DNA from: Nephromyces sp. MM_2019
Lineage: Eukaryota > Apicomplexa > Aconoidasida > Nephromycida
DNA: 10,705 bases
NCBI GenBank assembly: GCA_015657535.1
Contig: JADHZB010000948.1
Location: 1 to 10,705, forward strand
Direction of reading: 5' to 3'
Part shown: positions 1 to 7,097 of the stretch, one piece after another
Position numbering within the stretch: position 1 is the stretch's first letter
Layout of the letters: every line of letters starts with the position of its first letter
The notes under the pieces: generated by a model
Seen by the model: only the letters and a program-made list of their open reading frames with translations
Told to the model about the DNA's origin: nothing
The model's database searches: none
Program-made: the position numbers and the translations under genes

Positions 1-104
1 ACACACAAAGCCACACACACACACACAAAGCCACACACACACACACAAAGCCACACACACACACACACAAAGCCACACACACACACACACAAAGCCACAC
101 ACAC
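1..104. repeat. (CA)n minisatellite with AAAGCC spacer
   Basis: Five AAAGCC blocks begin at about 7, 27, 47, 69 and 91 and are separated by runs of CA. The period is therefore 20, 20, 22 and 22 bases, growing by one CA step in the later copies. The array sits at the left edge, so its true length is unknown. If the neighbouring zinc-finger gene continues leftward on the - strand, this array lies in its next intron, just after the donor at 135. Confidence 0.9.
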
Positions 105-135
105 GCATAAATTTTTATACATAAATGCCGCTTAC

Positions 136-812
136 CATGCCACCTTGAGTGCCTTGAAGTGGGACAGCATTGAGGCAATGGCAATGCCCACACTAAAACA
201 ACAAAGAACATTAATAGCAAATCAAAACTACATATATTAGCTGAACACACACATACATACTAAATAGAGTAGCCGAGGAAACACACACACACAGCGCGTA
301 GAGTAGCTGAGGGCTAACACACAAGAAATTGCATACACTCATAGTTGAGCCGAGGACACATATAATGTGCAGATTAGCCAAAAACACACATACAATACGT
401 AGTGTAGCCGAAGATACACACACACAGTAACTATAGGGCAATACCCATATATGGACACAATGGTGCACTCAACAACACACACAGACATTCAATCCAACAC
501 GCACAAAACCATAAATGCTGCACACATAGCAGTATACACGACTGTCTGCTCGTGCACACAGCAGTATATACGATAGCATATTCACACGGAAACCTCCATA
601 CCCTCACACACACACCCCTGCACAAACCTGCGCAAACCCACACAAAACCTAACACACACACACTCCCACACAAAGGCAAGATACTCTGCGCATCTGCAAA
701 AAAAGCTGCTATCTCTGACCTGAACGAACAAAGCCCTTGAGTCATGCTCCAAGATGCTGCTACAGTTATGGCATTCCATACGTAGAAGAGTAGGCTCAGC
801 TTGAGCATTTTC
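136..812 (-). CDS. LSD1-type zinc-finger protein, two exons, gene partial
   Basis: Two - strand exons, 812-720 (31 codons) and 192-136 (19 codons), join in phase 0 across a 527-base TG-rich intron. The first has a TGTGTGTAG acceptor and a CAG|GTCAGAG donor. The second has a TTGTTTTAG acceptor and an ATG|GTAAGCGG donor. The join creates MECHNCSSILEH, DSRALFVQ, then CGHCHCLNAVP. This gives C-x2-C-x14-C-x2-C, with Leu four residues after the second Cys, and Ala and Val where the LSD1-type zinc finger has them. That family (plant LSD1, type I metacaspases and various protist proteins) usually binds nucleic acid or protein partners, but the specific role here is unknown. The last exon ends in a strong donor, so the coding region continues past the left edge. 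The start could be upstream or the in-frame Met before ECHNC. The splice join is inferred from sequence, not observed. Confidence 0.6.
230..430. repeat. decayed tandem repeat around AGCCGAGGA
   Basis: A motif close to GTAGAGTAGCCGAGGA followed by a short CA run recurs about six times, near 236, 270, 302, 345, 374 and 402, at 28 to 43 bases spacing. Copies differ at several positions (AGCTGAGG, GAGCCGAGG, AGCCGAAG). It lies wholly inside the intron of the zinc-finger gene. On the transcribed strand each copy reads TGTGTTTCCTCGGCTAC. Confidence 0.65.
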
Positions 813-911
813 CTACACACACAGGAATAAACACACATTCAGTGTATTTACCGCAAAAAGCAGCGTGAAGATGGAGCTATTAGGTGTGTGAGGAGAAATT
901 ATCAGCTATAC

Positions 912-969
912 TTCCCTCTGGAAGAATGATGTTTAGCCATACCCACATCTTTCTCACACAATGCACACA
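912..969 (-). CDS. possible small exon with a CxxC motif
   Basis: On the - strand a good acceptor (GGTGCTTCTCTTGTAG) precedes 58 bases that end at a GTATAG donor. Two frames are open. One reads CVHCVRKMWVWLNIILPEG. The other reads CALCEKDVGMAKHHSSRG, and both contain a CxxC pair. It lies between the exon at 1290-1505 and the finger exon at 720-812. The phases do not fit a direct join to 812: a small extra exon (a GCG|GTAAAT donor exists near 850) or another splice choice would be needed. I list it as a candidate part of the same gene. Confidence 0.3.
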
Positions 970-1289
970 CTACAAGAGAAGCACCAACAAGGTGGGAAGC
1001 ATAAACAGGAGGATAAACATACACCAGACGAGAAACGCAAACACAAGAACACACACAAGTTGAGAGACACACACAAAGTATGAGCAGCACATACCAGATA
1101 AGAAAAGCACAAAACAAATCACACAGTATGAGGAAAACACACACGTATTCAGGAATACATACACACGGACATAAATACTCACAAGCATAAATAGACCGGC
1201 ACACACACAGACACCAACCCACAGTCATACTCACACACACATATACACACCATCCCACACAGTCACAATTCCCACATACACACACTCAC

Positions 1290-1505
1290 TGTTTCCAGGA
1301 CAACTTCAGGCAGATTTTCAAGGCCACCAACAGCGTATATGATGCCTGTAGGTCCACTAAGGAAGAAGCAGTCAACTTCACTAGGAACTACGGTGCTACA
1401 CTTGAAAGGCTCTGTATCTACACCATCCCTTGAGCTGCTTGGCATCATTGGATTTGGGCCAAGTGTTTGAATAGTGCATGTGTGTGTCCCAATGCTTAAA
1501 CTAGG
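1290..1505 (-). CDS. exon of a - strand gene, with a kelch-like IYAVGG string
   Basis: This is a 72-codon open exon, phase 0 at both ends, between a CATCTTCAG acceptor and a consensus ACA|GTGAGTGTGTG donor that leads into the TG-rich (sense) intron below 1284. The product is mixed and polar: PSLSIGTHTCTIQTLG, then PNPMMPSSSRDGVDTEPF, a Cys-containing stretch, and GIIYAVGGLENLPEVVLET. IYAVGG resembles the strand of a kelch repeat, but one match is too little to assign the fold. The exon probably belongs to the gene whose zinc-finger exons lie at 136-812, as both share strand and intron style. The connection is not proven. Confidence 0.5.
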
Positions 1506-1546
1506 CTGAAGATGCACTTTACATACAGCAAAGGTGTTTATGATAC

Positions 1547-1606
1547 CGCCGAGAGCTCTAAGCTAAATTTGCGAGCAGAGATGAAGTATAAAACAGTCGG
1601 AATCAT
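1547..1606 (-). CDS. candidate first exon upstream of 1505
   Basis: ATG at 1606 opens 20 codons (MIPTVLYFISARKFSLELSA) that end in phase 0 at a GTATCA donor. A 41-base intron would then reach the CTTCAG acceptor at 1506 and keep frame into the next exon. The intron is much shorter than most here. Another candidate of 39 bases exists near 5938-5976, but that one can also be read through. The peptide is mildly hydrophobic. No promoter element is recognisable. Confidence 0.25.
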
Positions 1607-1619
1607 CTCTTTAAGGGGG

Positions 1620-2130
1620 TGGTTGGAGATGGTTGTCTTGTGTGCGATAAGCTACTCTAAAGGATGAGGATACTGTGTGTTAATGCGGTCTGCAGTCGTG
1701 TAAGGTTTGTGTTGACTATGTGTGTTTCACGCATGTAGGTAGCCTTGTAAGTACGCGAGAGAGGTGCTTGAATACATGTATGGGTGGAGGTGATGATATG
1801 TGTGTGGATGGAGGTAGCGATATATCCGTGCGCGTGTGTGTATGATGGGAGGTGGTGATATTTGTGTTCGTGTGTGGGTTTTTTTGCTGATATGTGTGTG
1901 GGAACCTGTTGAGCTTACTTTTAACCTGTGTGTTAAACTTTGCATTAACCTTCGTGTTTATGTGAATGCATTCGCTAAGGTGCGTTTACTTCTGGGTTAA
2001 CGTGGGTGCGTGTGGTTCACTTAACTCGTATGTGGATCAGCGAATTGATGTCGCTGTGTGCGTGGATTTCTGTGTGTGTGCAAACTCCACTTTTAGCATT
2101 GATAAGCCTATAGATTTTACATAAAACTCT
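1620..2130. other. TG-rich spacer, no gene recognised
   Basis: This stretch is dominated by interrupted TGTG on the + strand, such as GTGTGTGTGGATGGAGGT and GTGTGTGGGTTTTTTTGC. It contains no exon with convincing splice sites on either strand. It separates the presumed 5' end of the zinc-finger gene from the 3' end of the next - strand gene, so it may hold the promoter of the former. Confidence 0.5.
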
Positions 2131-2245
2131 TATAGATAGGCATAGCTGCATGCTTCACTTATTAAATTAAGGCGACAGCTTCTTCCTCCAGACCTATTTA
2201 AAAAACTTCACCATATTGTACACACGCACACACGGTCACAAACAC

Positions 2246-2387
2246 ATCCTTAAAGGGAGAGCCCAAGATTGCCAAGTAGTAACTCTGAAAGATAACAAGA
2301 AGAAATTTTCCCCGTTTTTTTCGACTTTTAGAGGGTCCGATTCGCGAGGTGATAACTTCACAACATACTAAGCAAAGGCAAAAAAGA

Positions 2388-2419
<32 letters not shown>

Positions 2420-2957
2420 AGGAGAAGAAAAGAAAGAAGATGAAGAGAAAGATAAAAAAGATAGAATAAACTAAAAAAAAAAGACCGACAGAAAAACCCA
2501 CCCCGCAGCCTGTCAAAACCACCATAGCAAGCAAATTCTCGTCTTCACGCACACACATCCCCCAGTAACCATCACTTTAAAGCTACACACACTCCCAAAA
2601 AATCCCAATACACACACCACCTCATCCATGCTCCACAATCATATCACTCACCCTTGCAAAACTTCCCGCTTTTTTTACATTTTTTAAAGCTTTTTTAGCC
2701 AAAATTCGCTAAAAAGTCAACCAGAAGTACTCAATTCTTTGAAAATGACGATTTTTTTCATAAATTCAAAGTGAATGGCGCATTTTTCGCGCAAAAACAT
2801 GTCAATCTTGAAAAATTGGGGAGAAAAAAACGTGAATTTAATCAGAAAGCTGGAAAAATATCATTTTCGCTATTTTATGAAAACTCTAGGCTTTCATGAA
2901 GATAAAGCAATTTTTTGCATGAATCTTCACCTTTTCCTTCATGCGCAGCAATTGATA
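2246..2957 (-). CDS. unrecognised protein, three-exon core of a - strand gene
   Basis: Three - strand exons join in phase 0. 2957-2931 reads YQLLRMKEK (acceptor CTTTTGTAG, donor AAG|GTGAAG). 2708-2652 reads RILAKKALKNVKKAGSFAR (acceptor GACTTTTTAG, donor AGG|GTGAGTGA). 2367-2246 begins YVVKLSPRESDPLKVEKNG, then ENFFLLSFRVTTWQSWALPL (acceptor TTTGCTTAG after a long pyrimidine tract; donor GTGTTT is weaker). The product is a basic amphipathic helix-like stretch followed by a more strand-like segment. I do not recognise the family. The last exon leaves two bases. A candidate final exon begins after AAATAG near 2195 and reads SGGRSCRLNLISEACSYAYL to a stop, but other frames also end quickly there. 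Exons further upstream are listed separately. Confidence 0.5.
2376..2485 (-). promoter_or_regulatory. long polypyrimidine tract before a 3' splice site
   Basis: On the - strand about 110 bases are almost all C/T (GA-rich on +, with AGAAGAAGAAG runs) and end at TTTGCTTAG, the acceptor of the exon beginning at 2367. A tract this long matches the CT-rich ends of two introns of the + strand CS gene. It is read as a splicing signal rather than as coding sequence. Confidence 0.6.
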
Positions 2958-2992
2958 CTACAAAAGTAGTCGCAGCCTTCAATTTGTGAATT

Positions 2993-3055
2993 TTAGAAGA
3001 TTTTCTGCTGCAGAAACTGCGATAATTCAAAGCGTTTTCTCAATTGTACAATTTC
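2993..3055 (-). CDS. candidate upstream exon of the 2246-2957 gene
   Basis: After an acceptor (TTTTAAAATATCTAG) the - strand reads EIVQLRKRFELSQFLQQKIF and then a stop. The composition is coding-like, helical and charged. For the gene to continue, an early donor is needed. GTACAA after the second codon would be in phase with the next exon at 2957, but would discard most of the open stretch. So the exon is plausible but its 3' edge is unresolved. Confidence 0.3.
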   Translation of the reverse strand, partial: EIVQLRKRFELSQFLQQKIF

Positions 3056-3079
3056 CTAGATATTTTAAAAGGAAATGTG

Positions 3080-4030
3080 TTGCGCGGGTTGTGTGTTTGC
3101 GGGGGGGGTGGTGTGTGTTGGAGGTTCGCTGTGTGTGTTAGGGGTTTGATGGGTGTGTTGTAGGGGGATGGCTGGTAAGTGTGCATGTGTCAGTGTGTGG
3201 ACTGGTATCTTGGGGGGTTGACGCGTAAGTGCGTTGAAGAAGTGTTGGTTAGTGAATGTGTGTGTGGTGTGGTTTGGTGTGTGCGTGTGCGGATGCTCGA
3301 GGTTATTAGTGTGTGCGCGTGTTCGCTGAACTTGTTAGTATGTGTAGGATCAGTGGCTATACTCTAGCTTGTGTGTTAAGGAGCGGCTGTGTATGTTGGA
3401 TGAATTCCTTTGTGTGCTAAACTAATGCTTGCTTGATACATGATGGATTATGTATGTGTGGGATAAGTATCCATGCTTTAACACTGTGTGTTTGGGGAAG
3501 AATGGGGTGTGTTAGATGAATTCCTTTGTGATAGACTAGTGCCCATGAATTAGGCAGGACGTATGCGTGTTATCTGATGAGCGGTGCATGTGTTGTGTGA
3601 ATAGCTGTGTTTGCTTATGTGTGTGTGAGGGTGGAGCACCTGCATGTGTACTATGTGAATTCTTCATATTACGAGTAAAAGTATGTGCGCATGATCGCGT
3701 CTATCTGCCTAAACCTTGCGTGTTAAGCAGAATGATATGCGTGGGCTAACTAAATATTGTGTGTATTAATGCATAATCTTGTGTGTGTGTGTGTGCATTA
3801 ATTCGAAACCTTGTGTGTATTTTTGATACAAACTCTAATCTGTGTGTGTGTGCGCGGCAATACGAAACCTTATTTGTGTGTATGTGTGTGTTAATTCAAA
3901 CCCTTGTGCGTATTTGTTGATACAAACTCTAATCTGCGTGTGTGTGTGCTAATGCAAACCCTTCTATGTGTGTGAATTTCAACAATAGCTCTTCTGCATT
4001 TGTGTGTTAATAAAAACCTTTGTGTGTGCG
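3080..4030. repeat. TG-rich tract with diverged duplications
   Basis: About 950 bases of interrupted TG on the + strand. GATGAATTCCTTTGTG occurs at 3399 and 3515 (116 apart). GATACAAACTCTAATCTG occurs at 3825 and 3919 (94 apart) inside a longer similar block, and AAACC(C)TTGTGTGTATT recurs through 3806-4020. Open frames here are only runs of Val, Cys and Gly from the repeat. If the - strand candidate exons at 4042-4247 belong to the gene below, this is a long intron; otherwise it is a spacer. Confidence 0.7.
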
Positions 4031-4041
4031 CTACTATACAC

Positions 4042-4088
4042 TCGTGAGTGTCCTGAACTACTTTAGCTATAAGTAAAGCCGTTTCATC
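4042..4088 (-). CDS. candidate exon, possibly of the same - strand gene
   Basis: Acceptor TATATCTTTAG precedes DETALLIAKVVQDTH on the - strand, ending at a GA|GTGTAT donor. The frame stays open further into CA-rich sequence, which looks non-coding. The peptide is acidic and helical. It enters in phase 0 and leaves with two bases over. I found no phase-exact link to either neighbour, so it rests on local composition and splice sites. Confidence 0.3.
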
Positions 4089-4191
4089 CTAAAGATATAC
4101 TGAACTACCCCAAAAGTATAGGCTGCATACCTTCTTCTTAGCTAGGGTGTGCGTACACCCTTAGTTTCTTAGTTTGTTGATCAGCATCTAC

Positions 4192-4247
4192 AGAAAATTT
4201 TGTTTGGCTTTCTCATCTAATGAAGCTCCAGAAGAGGGAGCTGCCAT
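4192..4247 (-). CDS. candidate first exon, MAAPSSGASLDEKAKQNF
   Basis: A - strand ATG in good context (AAAGGATGGCA) opens 18 codons reading MAAPSSGASLDEKAKQNF and meets a CT|GTAGAT donor just before a stop. Ala/Ser-rich starts with MA are common in eukaryotic proteins. It would head the - strand gene below, but no intermediate exon fits its phase cleanly. The AAGAAG|GTATGC donor near 4131 shows that another exon ends in between. Confidence 0.35.
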
Positions 4248-4259
4248 CCTTTGGATTCG

Positions 4260-4560
4260 CACACGCACAAAAAAAAACACAGAAACACACACGCGCTGAC
4301 GCACACACACACAGATTTCAATAGCTATTTAACAACGAGTCTGCTAGTGGCAGTGCAATGACTTGTATAGCAGTCTATACTTTTTAGTCTTCCGTGAGTA
4401 TGAAAGATGCTACATTTTATTACTTTCATTAAGAAGAAGAAGAAGGAAAAAGCAGAGCTTATACAGCAGAGACTCTAGTGTTTTCTTCTTCCTCTTCCTG
4501 GGCTACTTTGTGGAGAGCGCTTGGTTTTCTGTTACTACGTTCAAGAGCGGACAGGTGGAA
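4260..4560. other. ambiguous coding-like stretch, strand unresolved
   Basis: Both strands show open sequence here. The - strand frame includes RSNRKPSALHKVAQEEEEEN, followed by TRVSA and a GTATAAGC donor. A + strand reading from the ATTAAG acceptor at 4432 runs to GACAG|GTGGAATG near 4554, and a + strand consensus donor GTGAGTATG lies near 4394. The hydrophilic, acidic - strand peptide looks more like protein than the + strand one. I cannot decide, so no gene is called. A short CA tract fills 4260-4310. Confidence 0.3.
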
Positions 4561-4870
4561 TGAGATTGTGTGTGTTAAGCGGGGTTGGCTGGGTTGGTTG
4601 TATGTGTTGAGGAGGTGGGGGCTAGGTCGGTTATGTGCTTGTGCTGAGGAGGGGTGACTAGTTAGAAGTCGTGTACGTGTTGGACAGGGCGTTACGCTGA
4701 TGCTGCGTGTGAAGAGGGCGTTATTATGCTGATGCTTTATATGCTGGAGAGGGGATGGCTAGGCTGATATCGTGTAAGTGTGTTGACGAGGAGGTAACTA
4801 TCCCGATGATGTGTGTGCACATTTTAAAGAGGAGGTAGCTGCACTGATGCTGTGCGTGCTGAAGTGGTGA
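4561..4870. repeat. decayed G/T-rich minisatellite
   Basis: About seven degenerate units of roughly 35 to 55 bases recur. Each contains GAGGAGG or a variant, then a CTAGGCTGATG-like block and a TGTGTGTTGA-like block. The best preserved parts are at 4601-4650 and 4740-4860. A - strand ORF from 4979 to 4724 crosses it (starting MFRELPGAPTRLSPAARK). The first 35 codons of that ORF look protein-like, but the rest is antisense to the repeat, so I do not call it a gene. Confidence 0.5.
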
Positions 4871-4979
4871 CTGTACTAAAGCCTCCAGCTTGTGCGCTAT
4901 TATAGGGTGCAAAGCCAACAGTTTTCTTGCAGCGGGTGATAGCCTAGTAGGCGCGCCTGGCAGCTCTCTAAACATGTAT

Positions 4980-5130
4980 GGCTGTGTGTGAGTGTGTGCG
5001 TATGCGTAGGTGTGCGTGTGAGTGTGTGCGCGTGCGCTTGCTGCATGCGTGTGTGTGTGCTTGCGTGCCCGTGTGTGTGTGCTTGCGTGCCCGTGTGTGT
5101 GCGAGCGTGTGTGTGTGCTTGTGTGCTTGG
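4980..5130. repeat. (TG)n/(TGCG) microsatellite
   Basis: TGTG and TGCG steps run nearly unbroken. The block GTGTGTGTGTGCTTGCGTGCCC occurs as a direct duplicate around 5050-5092. Frames in both directions are open but encode only Cys/Val or His/Thr runs. Confidence 0.85.
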
Positions 5131-5198
5131 CGCTACACACAATCGTTACCAGTTCAGCCAATATCTTCATATCTTCACAAAATGCGGTGTTTAACAGT

Positions 5199-5393
5199 TT
5201 AAAAGCCGACTTTCATTCTCTCTACATCATCTTCAGTCGTAAATCCCACTTTTATCACCAAAAACATCGGAATTTCACTCAAAAGGCCTCTCATGAGGTG
5301 AAAATTTCCCTCTTCAATGGAAGCATCTTGAAATTCCCTCATCTTGTCGGTTTTCTCCACTGTTTTGCAGATTTTCTTCATGCTTCCCCACTT
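5199..5393 (-). CDS. terminal exon of a - strand gene, function unknown
   Basis: After the acceptor TTCCTCTAG the - strand reads 64 codons from KWGSMKKICKTVEKTDK, through REFQDASIEEGNFHLMRG, to FTTEDDVERMKVGF and a stop at 5199. The composition is balanced and protein-like, and no repeat explains it. A second frame from the same acceptor (VGKHEENLQNSGENRQDEG) is open for 26 codons and resembles a frame of the neighbouring exon copy at 5441-5498, so the phase is not certain. The sense intron upstream is TG-rich. I do not recognise a domain. Confidence 0.45.
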   Translation of the reverse strand, partial: KWGSMKKICKTVEKTDKMREFQDASIEEGNFHLMRGLLSEIPMFLVIKVGFTTEDDVERMKVGF

Positions 5394-5440
5394 CTAGAGG
5401 AATATACACACACATCCACACGCGCACACACTCTCTACAC

Positions 5441-5498
5441 CCATACAAGAAGGACATTTCTTCACTTCCATGCGGATTGTCTTCGAATTTCTCCCCTT
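5441..5498 (-). CDS. small exon, paralogous to the start of 5199-5393
   Basis: This exon has the same acceptor sequence, TTCCTCTAGAAG, as the next exon. The reading is KGRNSKTIRMEVKKCPSCM in one frame or GEKFEDNPHGSEEMSFLYG in another, with a GG|GTGTAG donor. The second frame aligns with VGKHEENLQNSGEN in the next exon, suggesting a local exon duplication. TG-rich (sense) introns flank it on both sides. Confidence 0.4.
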
Positions 5499-5609
5499 CT
5501 AGAGGAACAAATACACACGCACACCCACACACACATACCCACACACATGCATACACAAGACCGAATTTGATTCACTTTCCTGAGGATTTTCTTAACACGA
5601 GGCGATCTT

Positions 5610-5900
5610 TCACGGTGGGTTCCGCATATTCTTCAACTTCTTCTTGCATATCATTCTCCTCTTCCTACTTTTTACCAATTGAACAGAAGCTTCCTCGATG
5701 TAAGCTGTTCGTGAGAGAGCTGCCTGAGCCATGAAGAGGGGCTGATTGAGTATTTTTTGCAGATTCTCACTCTTCTTTCCGCTGTTTTTCCGTGGAAAAT
5801 TGGTTCTCTCGTGAGCTAAAGCTGCATTGCTACGATTACTACCTACTTTTGGCTGTTTTCTTACTGCTTCCTCGCCTGAATTGCTTTTTTTTGAAAACAT
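5610..5900 (-). CDS. basic, Lys/Ser-rich exon region of the - strand gene
   Basis: The - strand is open for about 96 codons: SKKSNSGEEAVRKQPKVGSN, then RSNAALAHERTNFPRKNSGK, and later LFMAQAALSRTAYIEEASVQ. A GTAAAA donor follows VQL. An overlapping frame downstream (5576-5668) reads EEENDMQEEVEEYAEPTVKD and on to a stop, and is equally protein-like. A splice or a frame change must lie between them. The composition suggests a disordered, basic then acidic protein. The 5' edge is unclear: a run of eight A on the - strand near 5887 and an AATTCAG acceptor lie there. Confidence 0.4.
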   Translation of the reverse strand: MFSKKSNSGEEAVRKQPKVGSNRSNAALAHERTNFPRKNSGKKSENLQKILNQPLFMAQAALSRTAYIEEASVQLVKSRKRRMICKKKLKNMRNPP

Positions 5901-5976
5901 TTGGTGCTAATCTGATGAAAGTGAGAGGTTTTTGCTTCTGAAAGACAGCATTATCAGGGGGTGTACGTACACTCAC

Positions 5977-6034
5977 TTGTTCTACCTTGGAAAAGAAAAA
6001 GGTAGTTAGTGGACGTGATGTCGGCTTCAATGTG
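5977..6034 (-). CDS. exon linking the NHPES-repeat exon to the basic region
   Basis: An acceptor with a clear pyrimidine tract (TTTCTCATCCTCAG) begins 58 bases. They take up the two bases left by the exon ending at 6569 and read TLKPTSRPLTTFFFSKVEQ, ending in phase 0 at CAA|GTGAGTGTACG. The next 39 bases end in TCTTTCAG and could be a very short intron. They also stay open with length divisible by three, so they could equally be translated. A possible extra exon (SWKECVDILEN) lies near 6137-6172. Confidence 0.4.
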
Positions 6035-6129
6035 CTGAGGATGAGAAAGGTAGAAGAAACAGAAGAGGATAAAAGTAGAATACGCAGCAGAGGAAAGAGT
6101 AGAATACGCAGAGGATGAGTGAGGCAGCA

Positions 6130-6470
6130 CACACATGTTCTCCAAAATATCAACACATTCTTTCCAAGAGACTAACACACAAACCGCTCTTGCATACCAA
6201 CACGCACACACACACACACACATTAATGAACGCAGATGAATCCACATGCTCGTAATGATGCACTGCACACCAATATACCTCACAATACTTGTTCGGCCTC
6301 CATGAGCTGACAGGCGCATCTCATACAATACAAACCACACAATCAAGTAACTACATTCAATGATTCACTTGAAACTACACGCACACTTGATAAAAACAAA
6401 GCGTACTAGACCAATGCCTTTGTAGAATTTTTTTCCTTAACGCTACGTCAATCCTACCAAAATATACAGC
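6130..6470. other. CA-rich stretch, mostly intronic or intergenic
   Basis: This holds a (CA)9 run near 6204-6222 and scattered CACAC. It lies between exons of the proposed - strand gene and so reads as TG-rich intron on that strand. Apart from the possible small exon near 6137-6172, I see no coding sequence here. Confidence 0.5.
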
Positions 6471-7097
6471 ATGCAGGTGCACATGCTGCTCAAGTTCGTT
6501 TTTACAGCTCCCTTGAAGCTTCTGATATACATTGCAATTCTATTTGAAACCCCAGTGCACACACTCACAAGTACTCAAGGTGGGTGCTTTCGGGGTGATT
6601 ATCGGCTTCTTCAAACTGAAGCTCCAAGTCGATGCTTTCGGGGTGATTACTCTTTTTTTCAGGCTGAGACTCCAGCTTGCTTTCGGGGTGATTATATGTT
6701 TCTTCACGCTGAAGCTCCCGCTTGCTACTTTCGGGGTGATGAAACTTTGCTTCACCGCGTAGAGACTCGCTTTTTCGACGCTTCTTCATTGAGAAGCTCA
6801 AAAAGATGGTATTTAAGCAATAAGGGGGGGCAGAAAAGTACGAACACACACCAGCATACGCCTATACTTTCGAGATTAGCGAGAGATCGTGTGAGAGCAG
6901 CTAAACTGTGTGCGAAGGGAGCTGGGAAAACCTCGGAATATGCTTGGAAGGAGGGCGACTCTACGATTGAAGTTAATATTCCTATCTATGGGGGGACAGG
7001 GATGAAGGCAAAGAACATCATTCACAGATTCTCTCCCAATTGGGTGTACTTTAGGCCAAAGCATGAGGAAGTGCCTATTTTTCATGGCGAATTGAAG
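6471..7097 (+). CDS. CS gene exon 1: first half of the CS domain
   Basis: The secure part is about 6870-7097: RDRVRAAKLCAKGAGKTS, then EYAWKEGDSTIEVNIPIYGG, KNIIHRFSPNWVYFRPK and VPIFHGELK. It ends AAG|GTGTGTG in phase 0. Upstream, the frame stays open through the 48-base repeats (CFRGDY..FLQAEAPA units) to a Met at 6471. No Met occurs in frame between the repeats and the domain except within the repeats, so if the upstream part is not coding, an acceptor such as CACACCAG near 6853 must begin the exon. Confidence 0.75.

Noticed and set aside
1..104. Telomeric repeat at the left end
   Set aside because: The unit is (CA)n with AAAGCC, unlike known telomere repeats, and similar CA tracts are scattered through the window.
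970..1285. Cys/Val-rich - strand frames such as MCVCGNCDCVG
   Set aside because: They are translations of TG repeats. The same kind of string appears in every TG tract in any frame.
2775..2969. 64-codon + strand ORF, MAHFSRKNMSILKNW
   Set aside because: It overlaps - strand exon 2931-2957 and its intron. It has no splice or start context, and it is AT-rich where chance frames are basic and Phe-rich.
4724..4979. 86-codon - strand gene starting MFRELPGAPTRL
   Set aside because: Only the first third looks like protein. The rest is antisense to a decayed minisatellite. There is no splice or homology support.
6583..6760. RGD in the FRGDY repeat as an integrin-binding motif
   Set aside because: Three RGDY copies and an RGDE arise from one repeated word, and the frame itself is disputed, so no adhesion role can be supported.
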